64,000 nt of DNA, from assembly GCA_964425195.1 (NCBI GenBank), contig CAYRLG010000019.1, forward strand, positions 17,287-81,286. The letters are read 5' to 3'. Position 1 is the stretch's first letter, and each line of letters begins with the position of its first letter. The translations under genes were made by a program, and so were the position numbers. Below, piece by piece: positions 8,969 through 18,597 of the stretch. The DNA comes from Desulfamplus sp964425195. GTDB taxonomy: Bacteria > Desulfobacterota > Desulfobacteria > Desulfobacterales > Desulfobacteraceae. The notes under the pieces are model-generated. The model had not been told where the DNA came from, did not search any database, and saw nothing but the letters and a program-made list of their open reading frames with translations.

Positions 8969-10936
8969 TTGACTCTGCTTAACACCATTAGAACAGGTGA
9001 AGATTTAAAAAGACTTTCTAAAAATGAACTTCCTCAACTTGCCAAAGAGATTAGAGAGAGAATTATAAGTGTTGTATCAAAAAACGGGGGACATCTTGCA
9101 TCAAGTTTAGGTGTTGTTGAACTTACCATAGCAATTCATTATGTGTTTGATATTCCATCAGATAGTCTTGTATGGGATGTAGGACATCAAGCATACGCAC
9201 ATAAACTTTTGACAGGAAGAGATGATCGTTTTGATTCATTACGAAAATTTAAAGGGATATCTGGTTTTACAAAAATAAGCGAAAGCCCATGCGATGCCTT
9301 TACTGTAGGGCACAGTAGCACCTCAATATCAGCAGGACTTGGGATATCTGTTGCTAAACATTTAAAACAAGATAGTTCCAAAGTGATTGCGGTTATCGGA
9401 GACGGCTCAATGACTGCTGGTCTTGCCTACGAAGGAATGAATCAAGCTGGTGACTCAAAAAGAGACTTGATAGTTATTTTAAATGACAATGAGATGTCAA
9501 TATCTGCAAATGTAGGTGCCCTATCCTCTTTTCTAAGTCGTACTCTCTCTGCAAATTATCTTCAAAATATTAAAAAAGATTTTGGCTCTTTTCTAAAATC
9601 TCTCCCCAAAATTGGGGATGATATTTATCAAATTGCAAAAAAATCAGAAGACTCTTTCAAGACTTTCGTAACTCCAGGAATGTTATTTGAAGCATTCAAC
9701 TTTGACTACTTTGGTCCGATCAATGGGCATCGTTTGAATCATCTGATTGACATATTGGAAAATATTAAGCACCTTAATGAACCAGTCCTTCTTCATGTTA
9801 CTACGATAAAAGGCAAAGGATATGAGCCAGCAGAAAAAAATCCTGTCTATTTTCATGGTGTCAGTTCATTTGATATTAATACGGGCAATGGTACTAACAG
9901 CAAATCCGCTGTTCCCACATACACAGAAATTTTTGGGAAAACCATGATTGAGCTTGCACGCTATGATAGTAAAGTCGTGGCAATAACTGCCGCAATGCCT
10001 GAAGGGACTGGGCTCACTGAATTTGCAAGGCTTTTTCCACAAAGATTCTTTGATGTTGGAATTGCTGAGCAACATGCTGTAACTTTTGCTGCTGGCATGG
10101 CATCTCAAGGCATGAAACCAGTTGTTGCTATCTACTCAACATTTATGCAGAGAGCTTATGATCAGATTTTGCATGATGTCTGTATTGATGCACATCATGT
10201 AGTGTTTGCATTAGACAGAGGGGGAATCGTTGGAGAAGATGGACCAACCCATAACGGTCTGTTTGACTACTCATTTTTAAGAAGCATTCCAAATATGACA
10301 ATCATGGCTCCTAAAGATGAGTATGAGCTTGCGTTGATGTTAAGAAAAGCAGTTGAGCATAATGGACCTATTGCAATTCGATATCCAAGAGGTAAAGGCG
10401 AAGGTGTTGTAAACTATTACTCTAAACAATCTAAAGAAAATGGTTCGTTTACAGATTTAGACTCTGATAAAAAAATAGTTCAAAAGACAAAAGATATTGA
10501 AATTGGTAAGGCAGAGCTTTTGCGTGATGGAACAGATATCTTGATTATTGCATCTGGCAGAACTGTTCAAGAGGCTATAAAAGCAATTAATGAAGTAGAG
10601 CAGAGTCAAAAAAATATATCTATATCACTTATAAATGCAAGGTTTATCAAGCCTCTTGATTCAGAGATGATACTTGATTGGGCAAGAAAAGTTCGTAACA
10701 TTATCACAGTTGAAGAGCATGTTCTTGATGGAGGTTTTGGAAGTGCTGTTTTAGAGATGCTTTCAGACAACGGAATTTTTAGCAACGGGAATAACTACAA
10801 AATTAAAAGAGTCGGAATTAGGGATAGATTTGTAGAGCATGGCTCACAAAATGTTTTAAGGGCAGAATACAAGGTTGATTCAACAGCAATTGTTGAAACC
10901 GCTATGGATATTATTATCAACTCTTCCCAAGTATAG
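8969..10936 (+). CDS. dxs: 1-deoxy-D-xylulose-5-phosphate synthase
   Basis: This enzyme condenses pyruvate and glyceraldehyde 3-phosphate to DXP, the first step of the MEP isoprenoid pathway, with thiamine diphosphate as cofactor. The 655-residue protein has the ThDP-binding GDGSMTAGLAYEG ... LNDNEMSIS motif, the pyrimidine-domain sequence VGIAEQHAVTFAAG, the family signature DRGGIVGEDGPTHNGLFD and a transketolase C-terminal domain. A variable charged loop near residues 480-510 is longer than usual. The start is TTG, preceded by TTGGGAG at a good distance; the first in-frame ATG lies far downstream. It follows ispA by 21 bases. Confidence 0.95.
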   Translation: MTLLNTIRTGEDLKRLSKNELPQLAKEIRERIISVVSKNGGHLASSLGVVELTIAIHYVFDIPSDSLVWDVGHQAYAHKLLTGRDDRFDSLRKFKGISGFTKISESPCDAFTVGHSSTSISAGLGISVAKHLKQDSSKVIAVIGDGSMTAGLAYEGMNQAGDSKRDLIVILNDNEMSISANVGALSSFLSRTLSANYLQNIKKDFGSFLKSLPKIGDDIYQIAKKSEDSFKTFVTPGMLFEAFNFDYFGPINGHRLNHLIDILENIKHLNEPVLLHVTTIKGKGYEPAEKNPVYFHGVSSFDINTGNGTNSKSAVPTYTEIFGKTMIELARYDSKVVAITAAMPEGTGLTEFARLFPQRFFDVGIAEQHAVTFAAGMASQGMKPVVAIYSTFMQRAYDQILHDVCIDAHHVVFALDRGGIVGEDGPTHNGLFDYSFLRSIPNMTIMAPKDEYELALMLRKAVEHNGPIAIRYPRGKGEGVVNYYSKQSKENGSFTDLDSDKKIVQKTKDIEIGKAELLRDGTDILIIASGRTVQEAIKAINEVEQSQKNISISLINARFIKPLDSEMILDWARKVRNIITVEEHVLDGGFGSAVLEMLSDNGIFSNGNNYKIKRVGIRDRFVEHGSQNVLRAEYKVDSTAIVETAMDIIINSSQV

Positions 10937-11025
10937 AGATCATCTTACTCCTATAAAAAATATCGAAAAACAGAGCAGCAAGTTAGAAGCACATTATTTT
11001 AACGATACACAAGAGGAGAGTAACT

Positions 11026-11517
11026 ATGAAAAATAAAATTATCTTTTTTCTTATTATATTAGTTTATTGGACAACTCTTTTTTTATTACCTACTCCTTTA
11101 CATGCTGACCCTCAAAATCTACTATCTGACGGACAGACTATTTATGTGCCAGTTTATTCACATATTTACAGTGGTGATAGAGAAAAGCCTTTTTTATTAA
11201 CCGTAACATTAAGTATAAGAAATATTGATCCTGAAAATCAAATGGAAATAACCTCTGTGGACTATTATGAAACACAAGGAAAATTTCTAAAACAGATTAT
11301 AGATAAACCAAAATTGATCAAACCTCTTGAATCATTACGATACGTTATACCTGAAACCGATAAAAGTGGTGGGTCAGGTGCTAATTTTATAGTTAAATGG
11401 AGAGCAGATAAATTAGTCAATCCTCCTATTGTCGAATCAGTGATGATCGGGACACAGGGACAGCAAGGTATCTCTTTTACATCGCGGGGTCAGGTTATTG
11501 TTCAATCTGTTAAGTAA
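11026..11517 (+). CDS. DUF3124 family exported protein
   Basis: This 163-residue protein has a clear signal peptide (hydrophobic residues about 5-24, likely cleavage after LHA). The mature part resembles the DUF3124 family: IYVPVYSHIYSGD at the start, ETQGKFLKQ in the middle, and a C-terminal FIVKWRAD ... ESVMIGTQGQQGISFTSRG. The function of the family is unknown. The protein should lie in the periplasm or outside the cell. The ATG has a strong GAGGAG site. It is flanked by dxs and motA with no obvious functional link. Confidence 0.75.
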   Translation: MKNKIIFFLIILVYWTTLFLLPTPLHADPQNLLSDGQTIYVPVYSHIYSGDREKPFLLTVTLSIRNIDPENQMEITSVDYYETQGKFLKQIIDKPKLIKPLESLRYVIPETDKSGGSGANFIVKWRADKLVNPPIVESVMIGTQGQQGISFTSRGQVIVQSVK

Positions 11518-11572
11518 TAAAATTATACTATATTAAACTACTAATAACACATTAAAATGAATAAGTTTAGTT

Positions 11573-12352
11573 ATGGATATTGCATCTCTTCTTGGTATTA
11601 TTTCTGGAATTTCACTTATTATAAGTGCAATTTTTATTGGTGGTGATATCCACAACTTTATTAACATTCCAAGCATGATGATTGTGGGAGGCGGGACAGT
11701 TGCCACTACATTTCTCACATTTCAATTTAAAGATGTATATGCGGCGTTCAAAGCTGCCTATTTTGTCTTTTCAGAAAAGACTGAAGAGCCTAATGAAGTT
11801 GTAACAACAATGATAAGGCTTTGTTATATCAGCAGAAAACAAGGATTACTTGAGCTTGGAAAAATTGAGACAAAATCAGGCTTTCTTAAAAAAGCGTGTG
11901 GACTTATCGCTGACGGGTCTCCTGAGCATCTAATTAGAGCAGCACTGCTAACTGAAATTGAGTCTTTAAAGATGAGGCACTATATTGTACAAGATGTTTT
12001 TAGAAAGATGGGAATCTACTCCCCTGCTTTTGGAATGCTTGGCACACTCATTGGATTGGTTCAGATGTTAAGTAAATTGCAGGATCCATCAAGTATAGGA
12101 CCTTCAATGGCTGTTGCCCTGCTTACAACATTTTATGGCTCTTTACTCTCTACCATGTTTTTTCTGCCAGTTGCCGGAAAACTAAAAGCAAGAACTATAA
12201 TGGAGGTTATTAATCTTGAAATTATGTTAGAGGGTTCTATATCAATACTTGAAAATAATAACCCTATCACTGTTTACGAAAAGCTATCCTCATTTATTCC
12301 TGAAAGATCAAGAAAACCAATGTCAGATATGATTTTACGAGACAAAATATGA
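11573..12352 (+). CDS. motA: Motility stator protein MotA/PomA
   Basis: This 259-residue inner-membrane protein has the four transmembrane helices of the MotA/PomA stator family (about residues 5-22, 30-50, 147-170 and 180-200), with the large cytoplasmic loop between helices 2 and 3. The segments GMLGTLIGLVQML and ALLTTFYGSLLS are family hallmarks around the ion channel. Together with MotB it converts ion flow into flagellar rotation. The sequence resembles the PomA type more than the E. coli MotA type, which hints at sodium coupling; that is an inference. It overlaps motB by 4 bases. No other flagellar gene is in the window. Confidence 0.92.
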   Translation: MDIASLLGIISGISLIISAIFIGGDIHNFINIPSMMIVGGGTVATTFLTFQFKDVYAAFKAAYFVFSEKTEEPNEVVTTMIRLCYISRKQGLLELGKIETKSGFLKKACGLIADGSPEHLIRAALLTEIESLKMRHYIVQDVFRKMGIYSPAFGMLGTLIGLVQMLSKLQDPSSIGPSMAVALLTTFYGSLLSTMFFLPVAGKLKARTIMEVINLEIMLEGSISILENNNPITVYEKLSSFIPERSRKPMSDMILRDKI

Positions 12353-13080
12353 AAGAGCCAAAAATATCTGATTCACTTCTAAGCAATGACGATGATGCAG
12401 GTTGGTTAGTTACATATTCTGATCTTGTTACTCTACTTCTTGTATTTTTTGTTCTTCTATACTCAATCACATCAACTGAACAGGTTAGATTTATTTCGGC
12501 ACTTAAAACCATAAGAAGCCAGATGGAAGCCAACTCATTTTTTTCCAAATATGTTGATATGTTTGACTTTCCTGATTATGGCAGTCAACAAATTTCTCTG
12601 GAGGAGAAGATCGGCTTAATGTCAAGGCAAGACTCTTTGATAAGAGATGTAAATAAATTTATTACCCAAAACAATGACACCAACGATTTAACAACATTTG
12701 TACGTATGGGGAAAATTGTGATAAGACTTGATGGTAACTACGTTTTTGAACAGGGGTCAGCAGATATTAATAAGGGGTTTATTCCTGTTTTGGAGAGGCT
12801 TCTTAATATAATGTATAATTATCCAGACTATATATTGAATATAAAAGGACATACTGATGATACTCCCATATTATCAGAAAGATATCCTTCAAATTGGGAG
12901 TTATCATCAGCAAGAGCCACTGAGGTACTTAAATATTTAATTAAAAATGGTGTTGAACCAGAGCGATTGACAGCAACTGGTTATGGCTCAACTATCCCAT
13001 TAGTTTCCAACAGCTCTCCTGAAAACCGGGCACAAAACAGAAGAGTCGAATTTGTTCTTGAAAAAGATGTATATCAGTAG
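12349..13080 (+). CDS. motB: Motility stator protein MotB with OmpA-like peptidoglycan-binding domain
   Basis: The 243-residue protein has one N-terminal transmembrane helix preceded by DDDAGWLVTYSDLVTLLLVFF. Asp25 in YSDL is the conserved ion-carrying aspartate. The C-terminal part (about 120-240) is an OmpA/MotB peptidoglycan-binding domain with the signature NIKGHTDDTPI ... NWELSSARATEVLKYL ... GYGSTIPL ... NRRVEF. It anchors the MotA/MotB stator to the cell wall. Its ATG overlaps the motA stop as ATGA, so the two are translationally coupled. Confidence 0.93.
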   Translation: MKEPKISDSLLSNDDDAGWLVTYSDLVTLLLVFFVLLYSITSTEQVRFISALKTIRSQMEANSFFSKYVDMFDFPDYGSQQISLEEKIGLMSRQDSLIRDVNKFITQNNDTNDLTTFVRMGKIVIRLDGNYVFEQGSADINKGFIPVLERLLNIMYNYPDYILNIKGHTDDTPILSERYPSNWELSSARATEVLKYLIKNGVEPERLTATGYGSTIPLVSNSSPENRAQNRRVEFVLEKDVYQ

Positions 13081-13085
13081 TGCTT

Positions 13086-14921
13086 TTACTGCTTGATGTT
13101 CTTTTTAAGCACATCAAGCTGGACGTTTGCCTCTTGTACTCCTTGAAAAAAAGGTTTATCAAATTTAGTTTTAAAAATAAAATCTCCGACCATTGAATTG
13201 CCGTCAACTCGGGAAACAGCTGATATATATTCAAAAGGCTCAACTATTTGTTGAAACTCAGGCATAGCGATAATCTGTGCTTCTGGACTAAAAGATACAA
13301 GCATTGGCACAAAATTTTTAATAGCAGCGATTGCCTCTTTTACGTCAAAAAAGAAAATAGAGATATCTTGTTGTAACGATGTTTTCAAACCACTATCTTT
13401 AAAGCCTTTTAAGAAGCCATTTTCTACCTCCGCAGAGGTAGCTTTTTCAAACATTGGTTTACTAAGTGTAATTGTAAGGTTATTACCAATAAATCCTGCA
13501 TATAACTGCACTGGACCTGCTGGCATCATATATACTTCACTTCCATTTATATCAACTCTATTTATCATAGATTGCTGTTGAGGCGTCAGTTTTGCTATCA
13601 CCTTTTCAATAGCCTCTTTTATCTTGGAACTATCTTTAAGCTCTAATACTGCTAAGGTATTGAGGTTTGACATATTTATGCTCATACCATCATACATTCC
13701 AAGATTGAAATTATTTCCAATATTTTGAATTATATCTTTTTCAACATCAATATTATAGTCAGTTTTAATAGTCGCAAATTCGCCTTTTATGCTATCAAGC
13801 GTTCCTTTATCCCCCCTTTTTTGCATCATCTGCCAGTATGTCTGAATATTTTCAACAATTCCCAACAATAAAAGTGGCTTCTCTTTTAAGCCTAAAATAA
13901 TATCTCTCTTAGTTGTTACCGCTTTAAACATACTTAAAAGAGGAGAATTTTCCACAATATTGACGATGAAATTTGCTTTGAGATCTGAAGTTTTTAGGGA
14001 AACAGCAGCTCCCATTCCTTGATAATCTTTCATATAATTAAAACTATTGGCTTGGGAGGCTACATCATTAGCACTTTTATCTGCTATATTTTGTGAAAAT
14101 AACTTCATAGCATCAGGATTAGAGGAAAAAATTCTGCCTATATTGGCGTATATAAAAACCTCTTTGGATGGATTAATTTTTTCAGTTACATTGACAAATA
14201 TCGATTCTGAAATTAATTTTTTTCCATCTTTTCCAATACTTTGGAAAAATTGTTTTGCATCTTTAACAGGGTTGGCTCCTATAAATAGATAGCCATTTTT
14301 ACTTACCATGTAAGCAGGAGTTGGATTTGATGTCTCTTCTTCTTTAGTTTCCACTTGTTCTTCGACTATCCCCTCTGCCTCTTCTGCTGCTATTGAAGAG
14401 GGATCGTCCTCAGCTTCTAAATCTTCTGGTTCAGAAGAGTCAAGATCAATATACCAGCTCCACATATCACCTTGTTTTGAGAATTTAGCGTCTGGATTAT
14501 CCTCCTCAACCATCTCCTTAATTTTTGCAACTGCCTTATCAATGTCCTTTACAGGCAAAAAGAGAATAAAATTCATATTTGGAGTGTCGCTCTCATTTTC
14601 AATCTTAAAATCAGACAGAGCAACTCCAAATGGTTTTGAAGCATCAAGACCGTTATTTTCAAGCTCCTTTAAATCTAAGGGGTTAAAACCAAAATTCTCC
14701 TTTATCTGATTAATATCATCTACTGTTTGCCCCATAAATGAATTTTCAGTCACAGCAAGGTATTGATAAAAATCCTTTGTTGAAGAGAACTTGATAACAA
14801 AATCAGTAGATTCGGGTAAAATCTTCATTGCTTCCCCAATATCTGAAGCAAAGGCACAATTAACCAAAAAAGTTAATAGAAATATAATAAATAAAAACTG
14901 TTTTAAAACTACTCTTTTCAT
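13086..14921 (-). CDS. Large exported protein of unknown function (DUF3352-like)
   Basis: The 611-residue protein starts with a signal peptide (basic MKRVVLKQ, then a hydrophobic core ending near CAFA). The ATG at 14921 has a GGAG site 6 bases upstream and is preferred to an upstream TTG. The mature protein resembles DUF3352-type proteins: an opening ILPESTDFVIKF segment, several repeats of a domain with AVLELKDSSKIKEAIEKV-like helices, and a long acidic Glu-rich linker near residues 165-205. It is probably periplasmic. The role is unknown. Its end faces the end of motB with only 5 bases between. Confidence 0.6.
   Translation of the reverse strand: MKRVVLKQFLFIIFLLTFLVNCAFASDIGEAMKILPESTDFVIKFSSTKDFYQYLAVTENSFMGQTVDDINQIKENFGFNPLDLKELENNGLDASKPFGVALSDFKIENESDTPNMNFILFLPVKDIDKAVAKIKEMVEEDNPDAKFSKQGDMWSWYIDLDSSEPEDLEAEDDPSSIAAEEAEGIVEEQVETKEEETSNPTPAYMVSKNGYLFIGANPVKDAKQFFQSIGKDGKKLISESIFVNVTEKINPSKEVFIYANIGRIFSSNPDAMKLFSQNIADKSANDVASQANSFNYMKDYQGMGAAVSLKTSDLKANFIVNIVENSPLLSMFKAVTTKRDIILGLKEKPLLLLGIVENIQTYWQMMQKRGDKGTLDSIKGEFATIKTDYNIDVEKDIIQNIGNNFNLGMYDGMSINMSNLNTLAVLELKDSSKIKEAIEKVIAKLTPQQQSMINRVDINGSEVYMMPAGPVQLYAGFIGNNLTITLSKPMFEKATSAEVENGFLKGFKDSGLKTSLQQDISIFFFDVKEAIAAIKNFVPMLVSFSPEAQIIAMPEFQQIVEPFEYISAVSRVDGNSMVGDFIFKTKFDKPFFQGVQEANVQLDVLKKNIKQ
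13091..13119 (-). terminator. Hairpin at the convergent motB / exported-protein ends
   Basis: Perfect 9-base arms GCTTGATGT (13091-13099) and ACATCAAGC (13111-13119) lie just inside the 3' end of the minus-strand gene and 10 bases after the motB stop. No long T run follows on either strand. It may act as a weak bidirectional terminator or a 3'-end stabiliser. Confidence 0.4.
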
Positions 14922-15000
14922 CTGATTCTCCAAAAAGTTTAATGTTATTTGATAAATATGTATATTGTAAGACTTATTATAAATTGCCCTATTTTAAAAA

Positions 15001-15597
15001 CTATTTTGATATAACTTGGTTTATTGAAACGGATTTTAATGAATTGCCTGTTTTAATATCTATTATATCTATTCTATTATTGGAAATTATAGAATATGTA
15101 TAAAAAGATGTACGCGGAGCTGAAAGAGAGCCGGGGTTAAGAAGTGTTATGTATTTCTTATAATTTGGGAATTGCTCAATTATAGTTTCACTATTTTGTT
15201 TTATTATGTTTTCAAGTGCAAAGACATGAGTATGTCCCTGTATGACTAAATTGATATCTGAGGAGAGAATATTTGATGGAAGTTGTTTGGTATATATATC
15301 TCCATGGTGAAGAAAGATTTTCCAATCCATAAAATCAAACGTCATAGAGTCTTGATATCCCGGGGAGAAAGATGAGAGATCACAGTTGCCATATACAAAG
15401 TAAAGTGGATTTGAAAAATCTTTAAGCTCTTCAAGAATACGTTCTGGTTGGTAATCATAGTGCCCATAACCAGGGTAGCGTGTACCAAAAAGGTCTCCTG
15501 CTACAACCAGAGCATCTTCAGGGGTAAGCATATCTTTAAGTGTTAACCATGTTGAATAACTTCCATGTAAATCTGCAGTTACAACAAGTCTCTTCAT
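15001..15597 (-). CDS. YfcE/MJ0936-family metallophosphoesterase
   Basis: This 198-residue protein has all the calcineurin-type metal-binding motifs in order: TADLHGS near the start, AGDLFGTR, YGNCD, HHGDIYT and QGHTHVF, then LNPGSLSAPR near the end, the usual signature of the YfcE/MJ0936 phosphodiesterase family. Such enzymes hydrolyse phosphodiesters with Mn or Ni; the natural substrate is generally unknown. It lies 6 bases downstream of a small unknown gene in the HD-GYP group, so these genes may share a transcript. Confidence 0.88.
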   Translation of the reverse strand: MKRLVVTADLHGSYSTWLTLKDMLTPEDALVVAGDLFGTRYPGYGHYDYQPERILEELKDFSNPLYFVYGNCDLSSFSPGYQDSMTFDFMDWKIFLHHGDIYTKQLPSNILSSDINLVIQGHTHVFALENIIKQNSETIIEQFPNYKKYITLLNPGSLSAPRTSFYTYSIISNNRIDIIDIKTGNSLKSVSINQVISK

Positions 15598-15603
15598 TTT
15601 TAA

Positions 15604-15897
15604 CTATCTATCCTTAAGAAAAATTTTGTGATATTCATCTTCTGAAAAATACTTTTTTAAAAGAGAGTTTATCATACTATAAATTTGTTCAAGCTCTTCT
15701 CCATTGAGCCTTGGAATAAAAGCTTTCATAAAGCTATCTTCCGAAAATTTTTGAAGATAGAACATTATTGTCTCCTCGTCAGTTTCTCTATCCATACCAA
15801 AAGCACCAAAACCTCTGTATTGATGTATAAAATTATGATTATCAAAATTGTTGGCTTGGTCTGTTTGCTGAGTAGATTTGCAATAATCTTGTGTCAT
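15604..15897 (-). CDS. Small hypothetical protein in the HD-GYP gene group
   Basis: This 97-residue soluble protein has no signal peptide or membrane segment. A polar Gln/Asn-rich start is followed by DRETDEETIMFYLQKFS and a largely helical C-terminal half (residues about 45-90). I do not recognise the family. It is kept as real because it is packed between two convincing genes with 6- and 9-base gaps in the same orientation, and its codon use resembles theirs. Confidence 0.6.
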   Translation of the reverse strand: MTQDYCKSTQQTDQANNFDNHNFIHQYRGFGAFGMDRETDEETIMFYLQKFSEDSFMKAFIPRLNGEELEQIYSMINSLLKKYFSEDEYHKIFLKDR

Positions 15898-15906
15898 TGT
15901 AATTTG

Positions 15907-17088
15907 TTACTCCTTATCAGGAAATTTATTTCTTATAGCTTTGATAACATCGTAAATAGAGAGAAATATATCTACAAGTTCAGGATCAAAATGTTTATCT
16001 GCCTCTTTCTCCAAAGTTGCAATAACCTCGGTCTCCTCCCATGCTGGTTTATAGACTCTTGCAGAGATCAAGGCATCATAAACATCTGCAAGGGCAACAA
16101 TTCTACCAGAAAGAGGTATCTCCTTACCTTTTAACCTCCTTGGATATCCTCTACCATCCCATCTTTCGTGGTGAGTATATGCAATCTCATAGGATAGAGC
16201 GTCCAAATCAGAAACATTACCTTTAAAGAGTTTTGCCCCCTGATAAGCGTGAGTCTTCATAATTTGAAACTCATCATCATTAAGCCTTGCTGGCTTTTTA
16301 AGAATAATATCAGATATAGCAACCTTACCTACATCGTGAAGCATTGCCGCAATTCTTAAAATATCTTTATGATTTTTTATCTCCTTATATTGAAGAGCTT
16401 TGTTCTGTGCCCATTTTTGAAAAATTTCTATTGAGTATGAAGCAACCCTATTGACGTGCGCACCAGTCTCTTTTGGGTCTCGCAATTCTGCCATTTTAAT
16501 CATCCTTAGTATCATCTCACGAGTCATTTTTGCTTTTTCAATAGCAGATGTAGCACTTCCTGCAAAAAAATTGAGATATTTTTCATCAGAAGATTTAAAT
16601 GGAATAGGTTTACCATGGTCATCTCTTGCATTAATAATCTGCATGACACCTATTACTTGCGCCCTATTTGTAATAAGAGGAATTGTTATAACTGATTGTG
16701 TCGTATATCCAGCAATCTGGTCAAAACTGCTGTTAAACGAGTATGGAACTGTATTATCTAATTTATGAACATCGTCAATATTTAGTGAACTTCCCTTTAG
16801 TGCAACATATCCAGCAATTGATCTCTCATCAATTGGAATTGAGAAGTTGGAGTATATCTGTTTATTGTTTAATGGGTCTCTCTGTTTTAAGGTGTCATTT
16901 TGAACATAACTAAAATTGAGCATCTTATTTTCAACAAGAAAAATAGAACCAGCATCAGCATTAGTCAGATGCCTTGTTTTGTACAAAATAGCATCAAGCA
17001 GAGAGTCAATATCTTTTATATGGTTTAGCTCTTCATTTATCTTTAACAACTCACTTAATTTATCATTACCACTATATAATATTTCCAA
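15907..17088 (-). CDS. GAF domain / HD-GYP phosphodiesterase
   Basis: The protein has a GAF sensor domain (about residues 20-180, with the typical ITIPLITNRAQVIGVMQIIN) followed by an HD-GYP domain with MLHDVGKVAISD, KTHAYQGA, YTHHERWDGRGYP and LADVYDALIS. HD-GYP enzymes hydrolyse cyclic di-GMP or related cyclic dinucleotides, so this is probably a ligand-responsive regulator of second-messenger level. The start is set at a TTG at 17088, because GGGAGGAG lies just upstream of it. A TTG 17 codons further out has no binding site and a stop directly upstream. The product is 393 residues. Confidence 0.88.
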   Translation of the reverse strand: MEILYSGNDKLSELLKINEELNHIKDIDSLLDAILYKTRHLTNADAGSIFLVENKMLNFSYVQNDTLKQRDPLNNKQIYSNFSIPIDERSIAGYVALKGSSLNIDDVHKLDNTVPYSFNSSFDQIAGYTTQSVITIPLITNRAQVIGVMQIINARDDHGKPIPFKSSDEKYLNFFAGSATSAIEKAKMTREMILRMIKMAELRDPKETGAHVNRVASYSIEIFQKWAQNKALQYKEIKNHKDILRIAAMLHDVGKVAISDIILKKPARLNDDEFQIMKTHAYQGAKLFKGNVSDLDALSYEIAYTHHERWDGRGYPRRLKGKEIPLSGRIVALADVYDALISARVYKPAWEETEVIATLEKEADKHFDPELVDIFLSIYDVIKAIRNKFPDKE

Positions 17089-17273
17089 TTTTCTCCTCCC
17101 ATCTTTGCCTGAAAGTTTAGATAATCTTTTGGAGGGCAAATTTTATGGTTGACAACAGACTTAAATTCCTAAAACTGTTTAATAACTCTTGGAAGTTTAA
17201 GATTTTAATGAGTGAAAGATTAGTTCAGATGACTATGGAAATCAACCACAAAAGAAGATATAGGAGTTAAATT

Positions 17274-18251
17274 TTGACACATATACAAAACGACTTTAAT
17301 TTCAATTTTTTTACTTCAAAAGACAATAAGCTGATACGCTGGGGCTATATGAGAGTAAAAAATGGAATCTCAGATTCAAAAGGGGTAATTTTATTATTAA
17401 ACGGCAGAACAGAATTTATGGAAAAATATACTCAAGTTGCATCACACCTCTCTTGCATGGGCTATCATGTTATGAGTTTGGACTGGAGAGGACAGGGTTT
17501 GTCAGTTCGAGAGCTTCCCAATCGAGACAAGGGATATGTTAAAGATTTTAATCTATATATAAAAGACCTTGAGTTTTTTTATAATCTGCATGTTTTACCA
17601 CTATCTAAATATTTAAAATTGCCCATTACCATTCTTGCACACTCTATGGGTGGACATATAGCATTAAGATTTCTATTTGAACGTTCAAATTTTGACAATT
17701 TAAGCCATGTTTCCAATAATATTAAAAAAGCGATTCTCATATCTCCTATGATAGATATTATAACCTCTCCAATTCAGGGATATTTTGCAAACAGAGTCGC
17801 GGATTTACTCTCTCGTAATATTGCCAATCTATCAGTAAAGTTTGGGTTAGAATCACGCTATATTGCAGGAGGAAAAGATTATCATAAAAAAGATGCTAAA
17901 TTTGAAGGAAATGTCTTAACACACGATTGGGAAAACTTCTGGTTAGAACACAAAGAGATCTCAAAAAATCGTAATCTTGCCCTTGGCGGAGTAACGTGGG
18001 GGTGGCTTAAAGCTGCTTTTGATTCAATTGATATACTCAAAGATAAGAAATACCTCTCCAGTATAAAAACACCTATCACTATTGTTAGTGCAGAACAAGA
18101 TAGTGTAGTCTCAAATAGTTCACAAAAACAGGCATGTCATGATCTTTTTGATGGAAAATTTATCTCAATACCCAATGCACGACACGAAATTTTGTTTGAA
18201 ACAGAAGAGATAAGAGAGTTACTTTGGAGCTATATCTCACTTGAACTTTAA
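17274..18251 (+). CDS. Alpha/beta hydrolase, lysophospholipase (PldB/monoglyceride lipase type)
   Basis: This 325-residue cytoplasmic alpha/beta hydrolase resembles the lysophospholipase L2/monoacylglycerol lipase group. It has GVILLLNGRTEFMEKY and SLDWRGQGLS near the oxyanion region, the nucleophile elbow AHSMGGHIALRF, a catalytic acid in SAEQDSVVS and the histidine in NARHEILFE. It probably hydrolyses lysophospholipids or monoglycerides. The start is TTG, with TAGGAG 8 bases upstream. It is divergent from the HD-GYP gene. Confidence 0.85.
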   Translation: MTHIQNDFNFNFFTSKDNKLIRWGYMRVKNGISDSKGVILLLNGRTEFMEKYTQVASHLSCMGYHVMSLDWRGQGLSVRELPNRDKGYVKDFNLYIKDLEFFYNLHVLPLSKYLKLPITILAHSMGGHIALRFLFERSNFDNLSHVSNNIKKAILISPMIDIITSPIQGYFANRVADLLSRNIANLSVKFGLESRYIAGGKDYHKKDAKFEGNVLTHDWENFWLEHKEISKNRNLALGGVTWGWLKAAFDSIDILKDKKYLSSIKTPITIVSAEQDSVVSNSSQKQACHDLFDGKFISIPNARHEILFETEEIRELLWSYISLEL

Positions 18252-18392
18252 ACTGCACTATAAACACTTCAACAAAATTGAGACGTTCAGTTTTAGAATC
18301 GAAGTTAATGCCTAATTATTCCTTGACAAATATATCAAGATTCAATTAGTTATTGTCCGAATTTGATTTTAACTTATTGCAATTTTTTTACC

Positions 18393-18432
18393 CATTTCGT
18401 CAATTTAAAGCATACGCTCATTTCGTCAATTT
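18393..18432. repeat. Two direct copies of CATTTCGTCAATTT
   Basis: Identical 14-base copies lie at 18393-18406 and 18419-18432, 26 bases apart. They could be a paired protein-binding site upstream of the metF-hdr genes. Confidence 0.7.
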
Positions 18433-18520
18433 TTATAAACAGTCAAATGGTTATAATTAGGTAGGCTATAGAATATGTTAATTTGCTTTAATCTTATCTT
18501 AAGTTTTATGTTTTTCTGTG

Positions 18521-18597
18521 TTTCATAAATTCTACCGATTTTTCACAAATTCTTTTTGTTTTTCATAAGTTCTTTTTTTGTTTTTTTCATAAGTTCT
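18521..18597. repeat. Four copies of TTTCAYAARTTCT spaced about two helical turns
   Basis: Copies at 18521-18533, 18541-18553, 18561-18573 and 18585-18597 differ from one another at no more than two positions. They start 20, 20 and 24 bases apart, separated by T-rich spacers. They end 54 bases before the metF start codon. The even spacing suggests a protein-binding array rather than random AT-rich sequence. Confidence 0.7.

Noticed and set aside
7478..9381. Minus-strand open frames within xseB, ispA and dxs
   Set aside because: They are shadows of conserved genes and have no independent support.
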